Assembly (NCBI GenBank): GCA_015039365.1
Contig: WION01000160.1
Location: 1-64,000 of the forward strand
Length of the DNA stretch: 64,000 nucleotides
Source of the DNA: Amanita rubescens
Lineage: Eukaryota; Basidiomycota; Agaricomycetes; Agaricales; Amanitaceae
Reading direction: 5' to 3'
Positions 34,422 through 47,856 of the stretch are shown here, piece by piece. The notes beneath the pieces were generated by a model that saw only the letters and a program-made list of their open reading frames with translations, was not told the DNA's origin and made no database searches. Position 1 is the stretch's first letter. Every line of letters begins with the position of its first letter. A program made the position numbers and the translations under genes.

Positions 34422-34806
34422 ATCGCATCGTCGTTTTTTCATTCCATATTTTCCGTTCGATCTGTCCATGGTGGACATTTATGCAATCCCTCTATCGTAT
34501 TCGATTTCAGCCACCCGACTCTTTGTTAACATACAACCATAAGTCCATCCACTCGTCCTGTTGTTCTGACTCCATTTGCAACAATCAGAAATTAGAACAG
34601 AAATTTGGGATTTCCAGGGTATGAGAAATTCAAGATGGCGTTATTAATAACTGGATAGCTTTTGATGCTTCAATGAGCCTAAAACGGGAAACTTTCACTT
34701 GTCCATTTGCATCGATAAGGACTGCTGCACACTTCGTCGAAGCCTCCGAGGAACACACAACTCCTCATTAGCGTCACGGTCATAAAAAGCTTTCTCGATT
34801 ACGACA
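34422..34806. other. Interval before the DUF4470-MYND gene
   Basis: No gene recognised; probably promoter of the gene at 34807. Confidence 0.35.
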
Positions 34807-37800
34807 ATGGCACATTCCGTCTCTTGGCCAAAACCATTTCGCTTTTTCGCGATGGGCAACACACCCGCTGTGTGTCTTACAAGCGAGCTACCCCCCGATC
34901 AATCTGCTGATATCTTATTGCTTGGTTGTGATAATGTCAAAAGCATACTGTACACCGTGTACGCTGATTTGGGCGCGCGTAAGTGGCCCTCCACATGTGA
35001 TGAAATCGCGGTTAAATGTTTTATTCAGCTTCAAGGCCTCTCGATTTCACGTGTTGTGACATCGATCCAGCTATATTAGGTCCACCATCTTTCCTCGACC
35101 ATTGTTTTGAGGATTCACCCCCGAGTTAGCTCGCCATATTTTAATTTATACGCTCCTCGACAATTTGCCATCAGAAGGGAGCGATGAATACCTCCAGAGG
35201 ATATGGAATATTTACTACCACTTCTTTGTTGATGAAGAGACCCTTGACATGGTGTTGAAGCAGTGCCAGGTTCTCATCGATCTATCTCCTGACATTGAGA
35301 CATGGAACGGCGGAAAATATGGCGCTTTCCTTCGATTTTCGTCCGTGCATTCACTATCTACAATTCGTAAGCACTGGACATTCTATATCGGGACAAGGAA
35401 AGGTGAATTCAGCTCGCTCCGAGCCGAGTTCTACAACCGGAAGGGCGGCTTCGGACGTAATTTTGGCACTTGGCGCTCTGCAGGTCCGCTTTGGATGGAC
35501 TTGATGTTAACTGGATCAGAGCAATTCCAGCATTATTGGGACACAGGTGTTACGTTTGATGAACCGGACAAAGTGGCCAGCGCAACTCAAATGAACCCTA
35601 CATTCGCACACTCTGTTGCGGGCTATGCGTTTCCCTACGGATCTGATCCTCTTCTTTCTTTCCACCTTGCAAAATCCATCGCCCCCATTATGGGCTCTGG
35701 GGCGAATAAAACAGTCACCGTCTCCAGTCTCGTCACGGGCGCTGTCGAGGAATTCAAATCCTGGTGCATTGCCTTCAATAAGCGCATAAAGGGACAAGCA
35801 TCCCTGGTGATCCGGTTTTTAGTTGGCAACGCTATCACGGTATGCGCCGCGCTAAAATATTGCGCAATCAATCACTCTGTCGATCCTGGATTGTACGCTG
35901 AGCCCTGGAGCTCCGCCTTGCTAAAGCTAGACGGAGGTGATTACGAAGAAAGCGCCTCGACTCGTGCGCCTCTGCTGTTTGACGCCATCGACGCATCTAA
36001 TCTCACGGAAATCATTGGCTTGTTGAATATTCTGATTCCGTGCAGACCTTTGATGCAACCGAGATCTTCATCTGTCATGTTCACCGATACGCAGGTCTCC
36101 AACGACGACGGCATAGCTCGAGACGGTTTTTTTGACTTATTATGCGGCGATCTTTCCGTGTTGTCCATGATTCTTGACCTGATCCCGGTTTCGTACATAT
36201 CAAACTTTACAAGCCATTGCAATTCCCACGAGGCGGGATTGCTGGCTGCAGATGAACGCGAGAGATCGCTTCACAAACATATCGCCTGGAGAATTGGGAC
36301 TTTGTCCGATTCCACAGCTATTCAGGAAAGTGCTCGATTGGGCGAACCTTTAAAGTTTGATGAAGTACAACTGGCGAACTTCTTTCACACTGTTTACCAG
36401 AACATGTTTTCTAGCGAGGACATGTCCATCATGATGCTGCTTCAATCACGGGACATCTCACATCGGTTCAACAAAAAGTATTCGATAGTCCATTACAGCA
36501 GATTCACATTTGCGTATGTATTGCGACTCATGAAAGACAAGTTGGACGTCAATTGGGAAATCTTTATCAATACTTTATATGGCCTTATTTCCCGCGACCA
36601 GAAACTCCGGGGAAGCAGTCACCGAGTCCAAGATCTATTTTGTTGCTTTCACCTTCTTGACATGTACAATTTTCTGCCCGACTCCAGTGCAGGGATAAAA
36701 GCAGGTCCTTTGAAGAGGTGGAAAAATGTACCTCCTGTCGTCTGCATAACTCTCCGGGTCCCGAGGAAGAGCTTTGATATACTTGAAGCCCGCAGCGCGA
36801 GCGAGATCGGACTTACGACCCTACAATGCTCCCTCATGGGAACCACGGCCAAGAGTGACTCTCATAATATTTTTCCGTATTTTCAATGTTTCTGGGGGGA
36901 GTTAAAAGCCGAATACAGCAAGGATTCTTCTCAAGAACCTATGGTTACTTTTGACGAAGACCCCGAAGGATTTCGAGGCTCATCTCCTGCCATTTTCACT
37001 TTCTACGTTCCCGCTTCGATTTTAGAGGTAGACGGACCACAGAAAGCGATCTTGCAACTCCATCCCAATCCGGGCACGGCACGAATATTTTATCAACGCT
37101 TAGGGAACCTCTTGGCCTTGTTCTCTGCGGAACTTACCGATCGAAGATACGTCCATATTACTCGGGAGCGGCCGGGAAACCCTGGTGAGCTCCAAAAGCT
37201 ACGAAATACATCATTCGCCCGGCATAGTGAAGTTGCAGCTGAAGAAACACCTACTCTTGAGAGACCCGGTCAAAGTCACTTTGGATAGCGACTGTAACCA
37301 AGCTGCACTCCTCACAGGACGCGCGAACATCGAAGACTTAAACGGAAGGGCTTTCTTGGCCGACGGGGCTACCGTCTCCGTTAATCAAGTTTCACCTTTA
37401 GTCATCCAAGTCACTGTTGGAAGCCATTCACAGACCATTGTATATCCGTTCCCCGTCGATTCAACGAATTGTAAAACTCGGATCGCAAGGAAATCATCTT
37501 ACGTCGAAGTAAGTGCACGTATACATCTTTTACGAACCACGTTGATGATATCGTCGCAGATCGACGTAAAGATTTCGGGACCCTCAGAAAAACTTGGAAT
37601 AAAACTCCCAATTATACGACAAAATAAGAAACTAAGCTTATGGAACATTCACTACCTCGACCTGGAACGGGTTCCAGCGCTCGATCTCTCTTCAAACAGA
37701 CTTTCGTTTTTGGAGCTTCACATAAGATCCTCCTTTTCTTATCGTGAACGCCAGCTCCTCGAAACCGAAAACCCAATTTTTCTCAAGGGAGGCCTAGACC

Positions 37801-38495
37801 TTATCACTCGCGTGAAGCGTAACATTCGTGACTTGGTTGTCATGAGTAGCGGCTTGAAAGAAGAAAGATCTTCTGTCCTCTGCTTGTCGAATTTCCGGAA
37901 TGATGTCTATACCTTGATCTTCGTCAACAATGTGCGCCTAGATTTGGCATCTCACGCCGTCACAATAGACGCTTGCGTTCTTCCCCTGACTAACGATGTC
38001 ATGTCACATCTTTCCAATGCTATCAAAGGGGCGGCCAAGGGAGCAAGGTTAATGCAAAAGCCTGACGAAGTCAGGGCGTGGAAGCATCTTCTCCCCGCAT
38101 TCACCGAGCGATGCCGCAAGTGGTCTCACACCGCTAACTGCGAGTATCTGTCGAGAGGAATCCCCGTTTCGGAGGAGATCAACCAATCTCCGTTGTGTAG
38201 TTGCGGTCAGGGTAAACATCTTGGATCGTTTACCCAGAATAATAATTGGAAAGAGTTTGCGCCCTACGTTACACGCGCTGCGATTAGCCCTCTCTTTGCC
38301 GGCCCCTTTAGCGATACCATTGGTCCGGACATTATTGATGCGCTCCGTCCCAGCGCCCCGCAGGTGTGCGCCAGATGCCATAACCCGGAACCAAAGTTGT
38401 TGGTATGCGGTGCGTGCAAGAACACTAGTTACTGTTCTAAAGCTTGCCAGAAGGCAGATTGGAAGGTTCACAAAGGGGTTTGTAAAAAGGTTTGA
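34807..38495 (+). CDS. DUF4470 and MYND zinc finger protein
   Basis: Start MAHSVSWPKPFRFFAMGNTP, then AVCLTSELPPDQSADILLLG, the DUF4470 signature found at the N terminus of many fungal MYND proteins. Introns near 34980-35030 and 35080-35128 join to RPLDFTCCDIDPAILARHIL. A long exon to about 37178 follows, and an intron (gtgagc...catag) joins to VKLQLKKHLLLRDPVKVTLD. The C terminus at about 38365-38490 is a MYND finger: CARCHNPEPKLLVCGACKN, YCSKACQKADWKVHKGVC. The total is about 1,150 residues. A possible 51-base in-frame intron near 37510-37560 leaves the exact length uncertain. Role unknown; MYND fingers mediate protein contacts. Confidence 0.82.
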
Positions 38496-38949
38496 ACTAG
38501 ACAAGTATGTACAGAGCCAAAAAGGAAGTTTTCTTCTCGCGATAATGATCTTTATTGGAGGTTTATATGTTACAACATTAAGGAGATTTAATTAAGCGTT
38601 TCTTGTGATTGCTGCCGTTGTATGGCCTTTCCTGTCGGCGCAGGTGCAGGGCCGATTCAATAATTATATTCAATTATAAATTCATTCCCCATCGAGGTAG
38701 TCAGTATCCAACTCAAACTGCGGGTTTAGCTGCACCCACCCACAAGGTGTGGGAGGTGGTTTCACTGCGAAGAAAAGCCGGAATGATTTCAAGAGAAAAA
38801 CGTTTAGATTCCACACCACCCCTACCCATTTACGCTTTACTGGTTATTGTGACTGTACATCATGATAGTGCGCAATACTTATTTAGTTTGGTTCAGATCC
38901 TATGTCGCGCTACTTCATTGACTCGCAGCCCAAAATATGAAAGAACAAC
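38496..38949. other. Interval with no gene seen
   Basis: 3' flank of the DUF4470-MYND gene and the convergent end of the HNH-type relic. Nothing recognisable. Confidence 0.35.
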
Positions 38950-39818
38950 TCACTGCGCAATTTTCTGCCTGACGAGATAGGCGTTAACCAGAACACCTAA
39001 GGGGGTTGTCCATTTCGGATGAGTACCATCGATCTCGCCATCGTAAACACCAAGTTCTTCCATGAAACTCTCAATCTCTTGGTCTTGGTAATCTTCCAAG
39101 ACATCGCCACGGCAGGCACTGACAGCAAGGCACTCTTTAAAATGCAAGCGGAGAAAGCAGTCCCTGGGTCGATCCGATCCATCAACAAGGGTGAGATGGC
39201 TTTATAACGTGTTTAGGCGTTCCGATCCCTCAAATACAATGATACGGTAATTGTCCTGTATGTCGTGAATACAGCTCCAGAAAAAAGGCATCGACGATCT
39301 CTATTGAGAGCTTGTCGGATGATAGAAGACGTCAACAAAGTCTACTCCGCATTAGAGAGTAAAGCGCATTCCAGGTACCTTGGCGGATAACGCGGCGCTA
39401 TTGGCTTTTATAACACCGAAAATGAGCGAGCTGGCTGGAAGAAGTAATACAGTCTTGAATCTCCTATACATTGAGTCAGCCAGCTCGCAGTAGTACGCGA
39501 AGTGTAATTCGTACCTATAGCATATAACCCATAGTCTCCAGGGACAATGATCTCCTGGGATTGTCGGGACAAAGCAGCACCGTTTTTGTGGACAGAATAG
39601 GTCAGCACATCATTAGGTTGAACCTCGACAGGAAAGAGGGTGTACGACTCTGCTTCCTGCCAACTATAACGAAGTTATCCAAGTTATACTATCGAAACGG
39701 TAGTTGACGAGTCGTTCCCGAGACGCCAGCCTGGATATCATTCGTTAGAGTACGACTTGAGAGGTCGAACGTCGAGATAACTCACCTAGGGCTGATGCAG
39801 TGCACCAATTGAAGACAT
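38950..39818 (-). pseudogene. HNH-type protein remnant
   Basis: From a start at 39818 the minus strand gives MSSIGALHQP, then after introns YTLFPVEVQPNDVLTYSVH, QSQEIIVPGDYGLYAI, IHDIQDNYRIIVFEGSERL, DCFLRLHFKECLAVSACRGD, IESFMEELGVYDGEIDG and PLGVLVNAYLVRQKIAQ. This order resembles basidiomycete proteins annotated with HNH nuclease domains, but the central HNH block is not seen and stops lie between the recognisable parts. Assignment rests on remembered family resemblance; it could also be a diverged intact gene with more introns than I resolved. Confidence 0.42.
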
Positions 39819-40591
39819 TACGATGTTGTCGTGGGACAAGACGTGAGTGGGTTCATACATCGTGGGACTTGTGTTATATTGCAAAGCCATGGTGAAAAAA
39901 AGGGCCCATAGATCGATCATCCTCAAACTCAAAAAGACTCTCCCAGACCTCCTGTCGTCCCCCCGCGCTCATGCATCAATGCATCATTGGCACACTCCTC
40001 ACAGACATCTTCTCCCACTCATCATGTGTCCGATCCTTCTCTTCTCCGCACTCACATTATCTTTCACAAATCGCCATCGACTAGTAACGCATGTCTGCAA
40101 AGCGGAGGCGTAAACACTTCAACGATGGCCTAAGCACAAACAAATAGTTCAGTCCTATCTCTGGAAAACACTATAACGTGCACCTACTGAAGGAAGGGAT
40201 ATGCATAGATATGAATGCCCGTGGGTGATCTGGCACTTCCCATCAATCCTGCTTTGAAGGTTTGGCTTGAATGCTCATATTAGTCTATTTGAATCGCGCG
40301 CCTTCGTCATTAAACCAGGGCACTCCGTAGCTTCTACAATCCAAAAAGAAGACTTCTTCGGCTTTCACATGTTTGAGCATTCGGCCGACCCAGGTACATT
40401 CAGTCAGCTTGTCGACTCATTGACTCGGATCCGCGGGAGCGCGAATTTAGATACCCAAAAATACTGTTTGTATTGCGCCATGCGGCAGCAACGAGGCTTC
40501 CTCATAATCAATAAAGCTTTTGAGTCATCAAACGTAGACATTTCCAACCTTTCTCTGTTCCCCTGTTCAACCCCGTACACAAAGCTTTGAA
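39819..40591. other. Interval before helicase copy 2
   Basis: An open frame at 40267-40590 has no recognised family. The region is otherwise promoter/spacer. Confidence 0.3.
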
Positions 40592-43500
40592 ATGACGAAC
40601 TGTCTCAATGTCCTGTCCCGTGGGTCATGCACAGTGCCGAACTGTGCCCACGAGCACAACATTCTGGTTTGCGAACCCTGCGGGTTCATAGCAGACGACG
40701 CAAACGCATACACTGGCCACTTGACTAGTAATCGACACAAAACCCGTATCGCCGGCCGCGGCATAACGCTATACTGTCCTGTTTGCGAGATGAATATCGA
40801 GAGTGGGACTTGGGCATCCCACAAGGCCGGTAGCAACCACCTCAACCAAGCCATCCGAAAACGAGTCTCACCGGATGTCGACCCCGAAGAAGGAGCTAAC
40901 GATCAAGGCCAGAAGTACTGTCAACTTTGTAAGCGGGCCGTTAGGAATTCGGAATGGGCTCGACATCTACGGGGCACGTGGCATTTGAAGAGGAAAGATT
41001 TTGCTGCGTATCAAGCTGCCCTGAACGAAGCCGAAAGAGATAAGAATGGGATTTCTATTGACGGGAAGTTGGACTTTGGCATAGTTGACTTCACTAAAAC
41101 CAAGAAAACCATTACACGCCCTATCGTGCTGAAAGCAACCGCAGCGAATGTACGCGTTAGACTCACCGACTCGAAGCTCGTGTCGTCTAGGGCGAATATG
41201 GACACCGCGTTAGTTTCGTTTATCTTGTTTTTTCTCGCTAATGCTATGTTCATTTTAGTTTTACTTTAGCGCCAGAAGGCAATAATCGCAACATTTCTTC
41301 AGGGACAAGCGTTAAACTTTTTGTAACGTTGAAACAGACATATATCGGACGTTACGAAGACCGTCTTGAAATGTCTTTTCAAGACCTTCAAACCAAGAAG
41401 AAGTTCTTTATTTCCCGCGCCTTGCATGTCATAATTGGAAGTAAAGAGGGCCACGAGCAGTTGAAGGCATCCAAGCCCTATGTAGCACGCTCCGCTGCTC
41501 CCAAAAAGGCAGAAAGAAAAACAATTAAAGGGATAAAACCACCTGCTTTGACGTCCATTCCATATGTTAAAAAATTAAAACCGGCGCTCATCCCCAAAAG
41601 ATTGCAAGACGCAGTTTCAAACGGGCCTATGGCGGAGATCATTGGGAGAATAAGATCCGATTTTCTTCCGCCCACCCTCAATTCACAGTCTCTCGCTCGG
41701 CATTTCAAGACTTTGCTATGGGTTGAAGAACATAGAGCGCAGTATGTTCAATGGTTTTCACCTTTCTTGAGTTCTGATCAAGCACAGACAAGACCTTGAG
41801 CGGTACGACATACCAGATGCAAGATTGAAAAAAGGCGGCCCTTTCTATTTGTAAGCGGCGCTCCTCTCACAATATTTGGTGTGGCTTATGAGGCGCAGCG
41901 TTGAAGTTCCCGGCCTTGCGGAGAAAAGACCAAGCGTTTTACTAGGTCTGTCCTAAAATTCCCGTTGCATAGCTCCAATAGTTAAAGAATCATGGCAGGT
42001 GATCGCATATTAGTGCAGCCGCATGGCGCGCCCGAAGGACATTGGTTTGAAGGCTACGTGCATATTGTCCGCGAAAAAGAAGTCGGACTCAGGTTCAACA
42101 AGTCATTCAAAACATCTCAACTGTATCACGTACGCTTCAAACTGTGCAGGATCAATTTCAGACGCCAGCATAATGCTCTTGACGAAAATTTCCACGAAGA
42201 TCGCATCTTATTCCCAAATGTTACGCATTCTTCCGCACTCTCTCGCGAAAGAGGTGCTAGTAAGGGGAAGTCACGTTACTATGACCACAACATCGCAACA
42301 AATCCCCAACAAGAATTGGCTATCCGTTCAATTACAAGACTTCCTCCTGGATCACCGCCTTTTGTTCTCTTCGGACCGTACGTCGATTCTCGGTACAATT
42401 CATCTGTCTCATTAAAGGACTTTACGTAGGTTCGGGACTGGGAAGACTAGCACGATTATTGAAGCAATCCTGCAAATTCTTAAATCAGATACTGAAGCAC
42501 GGATACTTGCATGTGCCCCAAGCAACGCCGCAGCAGACTTGATCGCTACGAAGCTCAGCACCATCCTGAACAACCAGGTGCTATTCCGATATAACGCTCC
42601 ATCACGTAGTATTAAGGGGATATCAGCCGAAGTCTTGAAGCATTCCCACTTCGTACAGGCCGACGACAGTCAACCGTCACATTTCGGGGTCCCGTCGGAT
42701 AAAATCAAGCGTTTCAGAGTCATCGTTTCAACTTGTATCTCTTCATCGTTTGCCGACGGTATTGGGATACCACGCGGCCATTTCAGCCACATATTCATAG
42801 ATGAGGCTGGTCAAGCCACCGAGCCTGAGACGCTCGTATCTATAAAGACCCTTGCAGATTCAAGGACCAACATTATACTAACCGGAGACCCAAAGCAGTT
42901 GGGACCTGTTATCCAATCCCCCATAGCGCGACAACTAGGTTTGCAAATCAGTTATTTGGAACGGTTGATGGAGCGCGAGGTGTACAACGTAGAGAATTTC
43001 AGTGGTGTAACGTAGGTGCATCCGTTCAATTATGGTTCCATTGCCTCACCTTGCGTGGTCTAGCGTTGTAAAACTGTTGAATAACTATCGATGTCATCCA
43101 GCTATACTCAAAGTCCCGAACGAGCAGTTCTACAACGGTGAGCTGAAAGCAAAGGCAAACCCCGAAAAAGTTAACAAATATCTGGGGTCTCCAATCCTCC
43201 CGAACGTCAAGTTCCCTATTGTATTCCATGCCGTTTTGGGAAAAGATGAAAAGGAAGCATCATCACCCTCTTACTTCAACGTAGATGAGGCTTTGCAAGT
43301 TAAGCAATATGTTCAGATGTTACAAACCGCCAAGAGATATCATACGAGTGAGTCGCAACACATCCTTTGTTAGCGGTCAGTATAAGAGTCGCTTTAGGTG
43401 AAAAGGATATCGGGATCATTGCGTTATATCACGCCCAATGTCTTAAAATCCGAAAAGCACTTCACGGAATTGCAGAAGAAATCAAGGTTGGTAGCGTTGA

Positions 43501-44007
43501 AGAGTTCCAGGGACAGGTTAGTTGCTCGATTCTAGTCGGAATGTTATTTCTCACCCCTTCGTAGGAACGTTCTGTGATCATCATGTCGACAGTCCGCAGT
43601 AGCGAGAAGTTTATTGAGTTCGATATTCGTCACAAATTGGGGTTCGTCGCAAACCCTCGGAAGTTTAACGGTATGCAAAGCCTCCACTGCTTAGAAGTAT
43701 AGCTGATATCCTATTAGTTGCTATCACTCGAAGCCAGGCCCTACTGATCATTGTCGGGAACCCTCGAGTTTTATCAATAGACCCTATGTGGAGGTACTTC
43801 CTCAACTACGTTTACAATAATGGAGGGTGGAGAGGACCTGTTCCTGATTGGGATACGAATGCCGAGGTTGACTTGAGCGGTGGTTACGACAAGGCTATGC
43901 ATCAACAAGCCCAACTAGACATGAACGAGTTTACTCGTCGAATGGAATCATTGACGATGGGTGGGATTGACGAAGACGGTGCTGGCGTGCATTTGAGGGA
44001 AGAGTAG
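40592..44007 (+). CDS. MOV10/SDE3-type SF1 RNA helicase with N-terminal zinc fingers, copy 2
   Basis: Second helicase paralog. The N terminus has the CCCH-like finger ([19 protein letters not shown]) and C2H2-like fingers [10 protein letters not shown]...[11 protein letters not shown]...H and [13 protein letters not shown]...H. The conserved [19 protein letters not shown] lies at 41329 and [20 protein letters not shown] at 41999. Helicase motifs: [13 protein letters not shown] (after an intron ending at 42428), Ia [89 protein letters not shown]. All key motif residues (GKT, DEAG, Q, R) are kept. The C terminus ends VHLREE and lacks the PWRDVE ending of copies 1 and 3. Every intron can be joined in frame. 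Confidence 0.87.
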
Positions 44008-44354
44008 CGTTATATATAATACAGTATAAGTAATGGCGAATCCATCTTCGTGTCGGCTCCAGCCGACGGTGTTATGTATGTATCTGAATTTTAGGCTTCA
44101 AATTGATGATGGTGTGGGAGGATGTTCGGTTAAGCTCCACCGTGTTACGTGAATTTCTCAATATAGTATAGACGTTGCTAAGCGATTAGCGCTTGACAAA
44201 CACGGTGGCTCGCGGCAGGGCCGATGGCCCCATTCTTAAATGAGCCTCTCCATAAAATAATGTGGCCTCATTTCACTCAGTGGGCCTCACACCACCTCAA
44301 GAGGAGCGAGCGTGCATTTCGTGCATTTACCCCTCCTTCACTGACATACTCGCG

Positions 44355-47300
44355 ATGGCGCGAATTTGTCCCAATTTTCTTGCCTATGGATCGTGTTCCG
44401 ACGCGTCTTGTAACATGAACCACAACACATTTACGTGTGAGCCGTGTGGTTTTGTCACGTCAAGTGGGGCATACTACAAGTCGCACATGGAAGGGAAGAA
44501 ACACCGAAAGTGCATTGCCTGCCGCAATGTGACACTATTCTGTCCTCTCTGCCAGAGAAACATTCCAAGCGCTGCTTGGACTGCTCATGTGGGGGGTCGC
44601 CCTCACCGTGAAGAAGCAGCGCGACAAAATGCCTCCTCAGATGTTTCTCCTCAGGAAGGCATAACCTCCGCGACCGAGGTTTACTGCGACATGTGCCGTT
44701 TTGCGGTCCGCCGGTGGGGATGGGAACGCCATGTTACGAGCCCCCGACATAAGAAGAGAGAAGAATACTTGTCTTTCAAGGCCGCGTTGGATGAGATGGA
44801 GAAGGACAAGAATGGGTTGATGACCGAAGGCGACTTTGACTTTGGCATTGTGGAACCTAATATTGCTGCTTATGGCACGCGTCGCGCCGCGAAGGTTCGG
44901 TTGACTGCACCTTCCTCGAGGATTTGCATGATATCCTGCCGACTTCTATCTTCCAAAGACTCGCAAGACGAAGCTAGTCCTGTGTACGTGTAATCTCAGT
45001 TGTTATGAAGTCAATTAATAAAATTGCTTACTTAGGTTTGAAATAACGTTGGAGGGCGCGAATCGCAATATAACGACTATTACACCGATCACTGTGCAGG
45101 TGACTTTCAAACAGAAACATATTGGCCGGTACGAAGACAGGATTGAGATGTTGTTCGAGGACATCCAGCTTGATCAGCGATTTATCATTTCCAAGCCTTT
45201 GTCTGCAATTGTCGGCAGCAAAGCAGACCATGAAGCTCTCAAGCCAATAGCACCCTATACTGTGCAGCCCCGTACAACGCGAGAACCAGAACTCAAGGTC
45301 ATTGAGGGCGTCCAACCTCCATCCACTCAGGCAGTCCCTTATATTGGAAGGCTTCCTCTCGCCCTCATTCCTTCTCATCTGTTGTCAACCTTGTCGTCTG
45401 GAACCACAGGTGAGATTATAGCAAGAATTCGGCGCGCATACCTTCCCCGGGAATTCAACTCGGAGACGTACGCAAGATTGTTCAAGCACCTCTTGTGGAT
45501 AGAAGAATATCGGTCTGAGTAAGATACTTTAATAGTCCATCCCGCAATTGGCGTTAACTCTTTCAGGCGAGATCTCGAACGGTACGACATAACGAACACA
45601 ACGCTGTCAAAGTATGGTCCATACTATTAGTAAGCACTTTGCAATCCAACCGAATCGTGAGTCTGACCTAATAAATTTCAGTTTGGACGTGCCTGGTCTT
45701 GCCGAGAAGCGTCCCAGCGTCCTGATAGGTCAAAGTTTTCGTGCAGAAAATGTTCTTATTGCTAATGTTGACTCGTAGGTGACAGGATCCTTGTCCAAAG
45801 GTCAGACGCTTCAAAGGGCCATTGGTATTCTGGTAGTGTCCACGTCGTGCGACAGCGTGAAGTCGGCCTTCGATTCCATGAGTCATTCTCCGGATGGTCG
45901 TCAAACCAGACTTACAACGTCAGATTCAAGTTGAACCGCTTGGTCTTGCAAAGACAGCATATGGCAATGGATACAGCTTTCTCTCAAGATCGGGTTTTGT
46001 TTCCGGAAGGCATACATCTGCAGGCTTTCAGATTAGTCGAACCACCGATTAGGGCCATCGACCCGCTAATCCGAAAGAACGCACTGCAACTAAGGGCGGC
46101 CACGACGATCGTGAATAGCCCGCCAGGTTCCGTTCCCTTCATAATCTTTGGACCGTGTGTTACGTTATTCGTCGTGAGGTCTCGTACGATCTGATATGTT
46201 TTGATACGACAGGCCGGGTACCGGGAAGACCATCACTATGATAGAGGCTATGAAACAAATATTGAGAAAGTATCCCAACGCCAGAGTGCTAGCATGTGCA
46301 CCGAGCAATTCAGCGGCAGACATCCTTGTATCGCGACTCGGCTCCACTCTTGGTCCTGACGAAATGTTTCGCTTCTATGCGCCATCTCGGTCCAAGGCGC
46401 ATATTCCCATCGAACTGTTAAAGTACGCTCACGTCCGGGATGATGGGTCATTCTCTGTGCCTCCTATGGCAAGAATGAAACGCTTCCGCATAATAGTCAC
46501 GACATGCGTCTCCGCTTCAGTCGTTGCCGGGATCGGCCTTCCCAGAGGACACTACAGTCATGTCTTCATTGACGAAGCGGGGCAGGCAACTGAGCCCGAG
46601 GCATTCGTGTCCATCAAGACGATAGCAGCCAATGCAACGAATATTGTGCTATCGGGAGACCCCAAGCAACTTGGACCTATCATTCGCTCAACTGTTGCTC
46701 GAGTACTGGGCCTTGAGAAGAGCTATCTTGAGCGATTGATGGAGCGTGAGGTATACGATATCGAGAGACATCATGGCACGACGTGGGTGATGTGTTATTT
46801 GCGATCCGTGCAATGCGTTATTGTGACATACCTTTTCCATCTTCTAGCATCGTCAAGCTTGTCCAGAACTTCCGGTCGCACGAAGCTATCCTCAAATTCT
46901 CGAATGAAAGGTTCTACGGTGGCGATCTCCAGAAGTGCGCCGATCCCGGTGTTACAAACGCCTACATCGGCTCTCAGTTCTTGCCTTCAAGGGATTTCCC
47001 CATCGTATTCCATGCTGTCGCCGGAAGAGACGAACGCGAAGCTTACTCACCTTCATTCTTCAACATCGATGAAGCGATCCAGGTCAAGTCATACGTCCAG
47101 GCATTGCGTGCCGAACGGAAGTTCCGAACTGGTGGGTCCTTGTGCACATTCAGTTTCACCGTTTCCCTGACGATCGGACGTCTGACCTCTTCTGGCTCAC
47201 AGCGGAAAGCGATATAGGTATCATAACGCCGTACAATGCGCAGTGTTTGAAGATCCGGGCCATCCTTAAGGGTGTAGCTGACGATATCAAGGTGGGCAGC

Positions 47301-47856
47301 GTTGAAGAGTTCCAGGGACAGGTACGGTACTTTTTTTGCGGCCGCTCTCAATGGTCAGTATGGTAACAACTGACACCCTTGTCAGGAACGCAAGGTTATT
47401 ATCATTTCTACCGTAAGGAGCAGTAGAGAATTTGTCGAATATGATCTCCGTCACACTCTTGGTTTTGTAGCGAGCCCGCGAAGATTCAATGGTATGTATT
47501 CATCGCAGAGAGTTTTTAACCTGGCTAATTTTGCTTTTCCTTTTCGTTCAGTGGCTGTAACAAGGGCTAAATCGCTCTTGATTATTATTGGCGATCCACA
47601 CGTGCTTTCTCTTGACCCCCTGTGGCGTTCGTTTATGAACTACATTTATAATCACGGGGGATGGACAGGGCCTCTTCCAACTTGGGATACGGAAGAACCC
47701 GTTGAAGAGCGGGGAGGGTACGACAAGAGAATTCGGTCAAAGGCAGAAATCGACATGAATGATTTTGCAAGGCGTATTGAAGCTCTCACCCTTTCGAGGA
47801 TAGACGGAGAAGACCACGACGCCAATGTAGATAGACCCTGGAGAGATGTTGAGTGA
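44355..47856 (+). CDS. MOV10/SDE3-type SF1 RNA helicase with N-terminal zinc fingers, copy 3
   Basis: Third paralog, in tandem with copy 2 (about 350 bases apart). The start [14 protein letters not shown] gives the CCCH-like finger (C-x8-C-x4-C-x3-H), followed by [33 protein letters not shown] and [16 protein letters not shown] fingers. [19 protein letters not shown] follows. Helicase motifs: [15 protein letters not shown] (a classical Walker A, where copies 1 and 2 have FGTGKT), Ia [89 protein letters not shown]. It ends DRPWRDVE. An in-frame upstream extension to about 44262 exists, but homology to the other copies supports the ATG at 44355. Confidence 0.88.
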
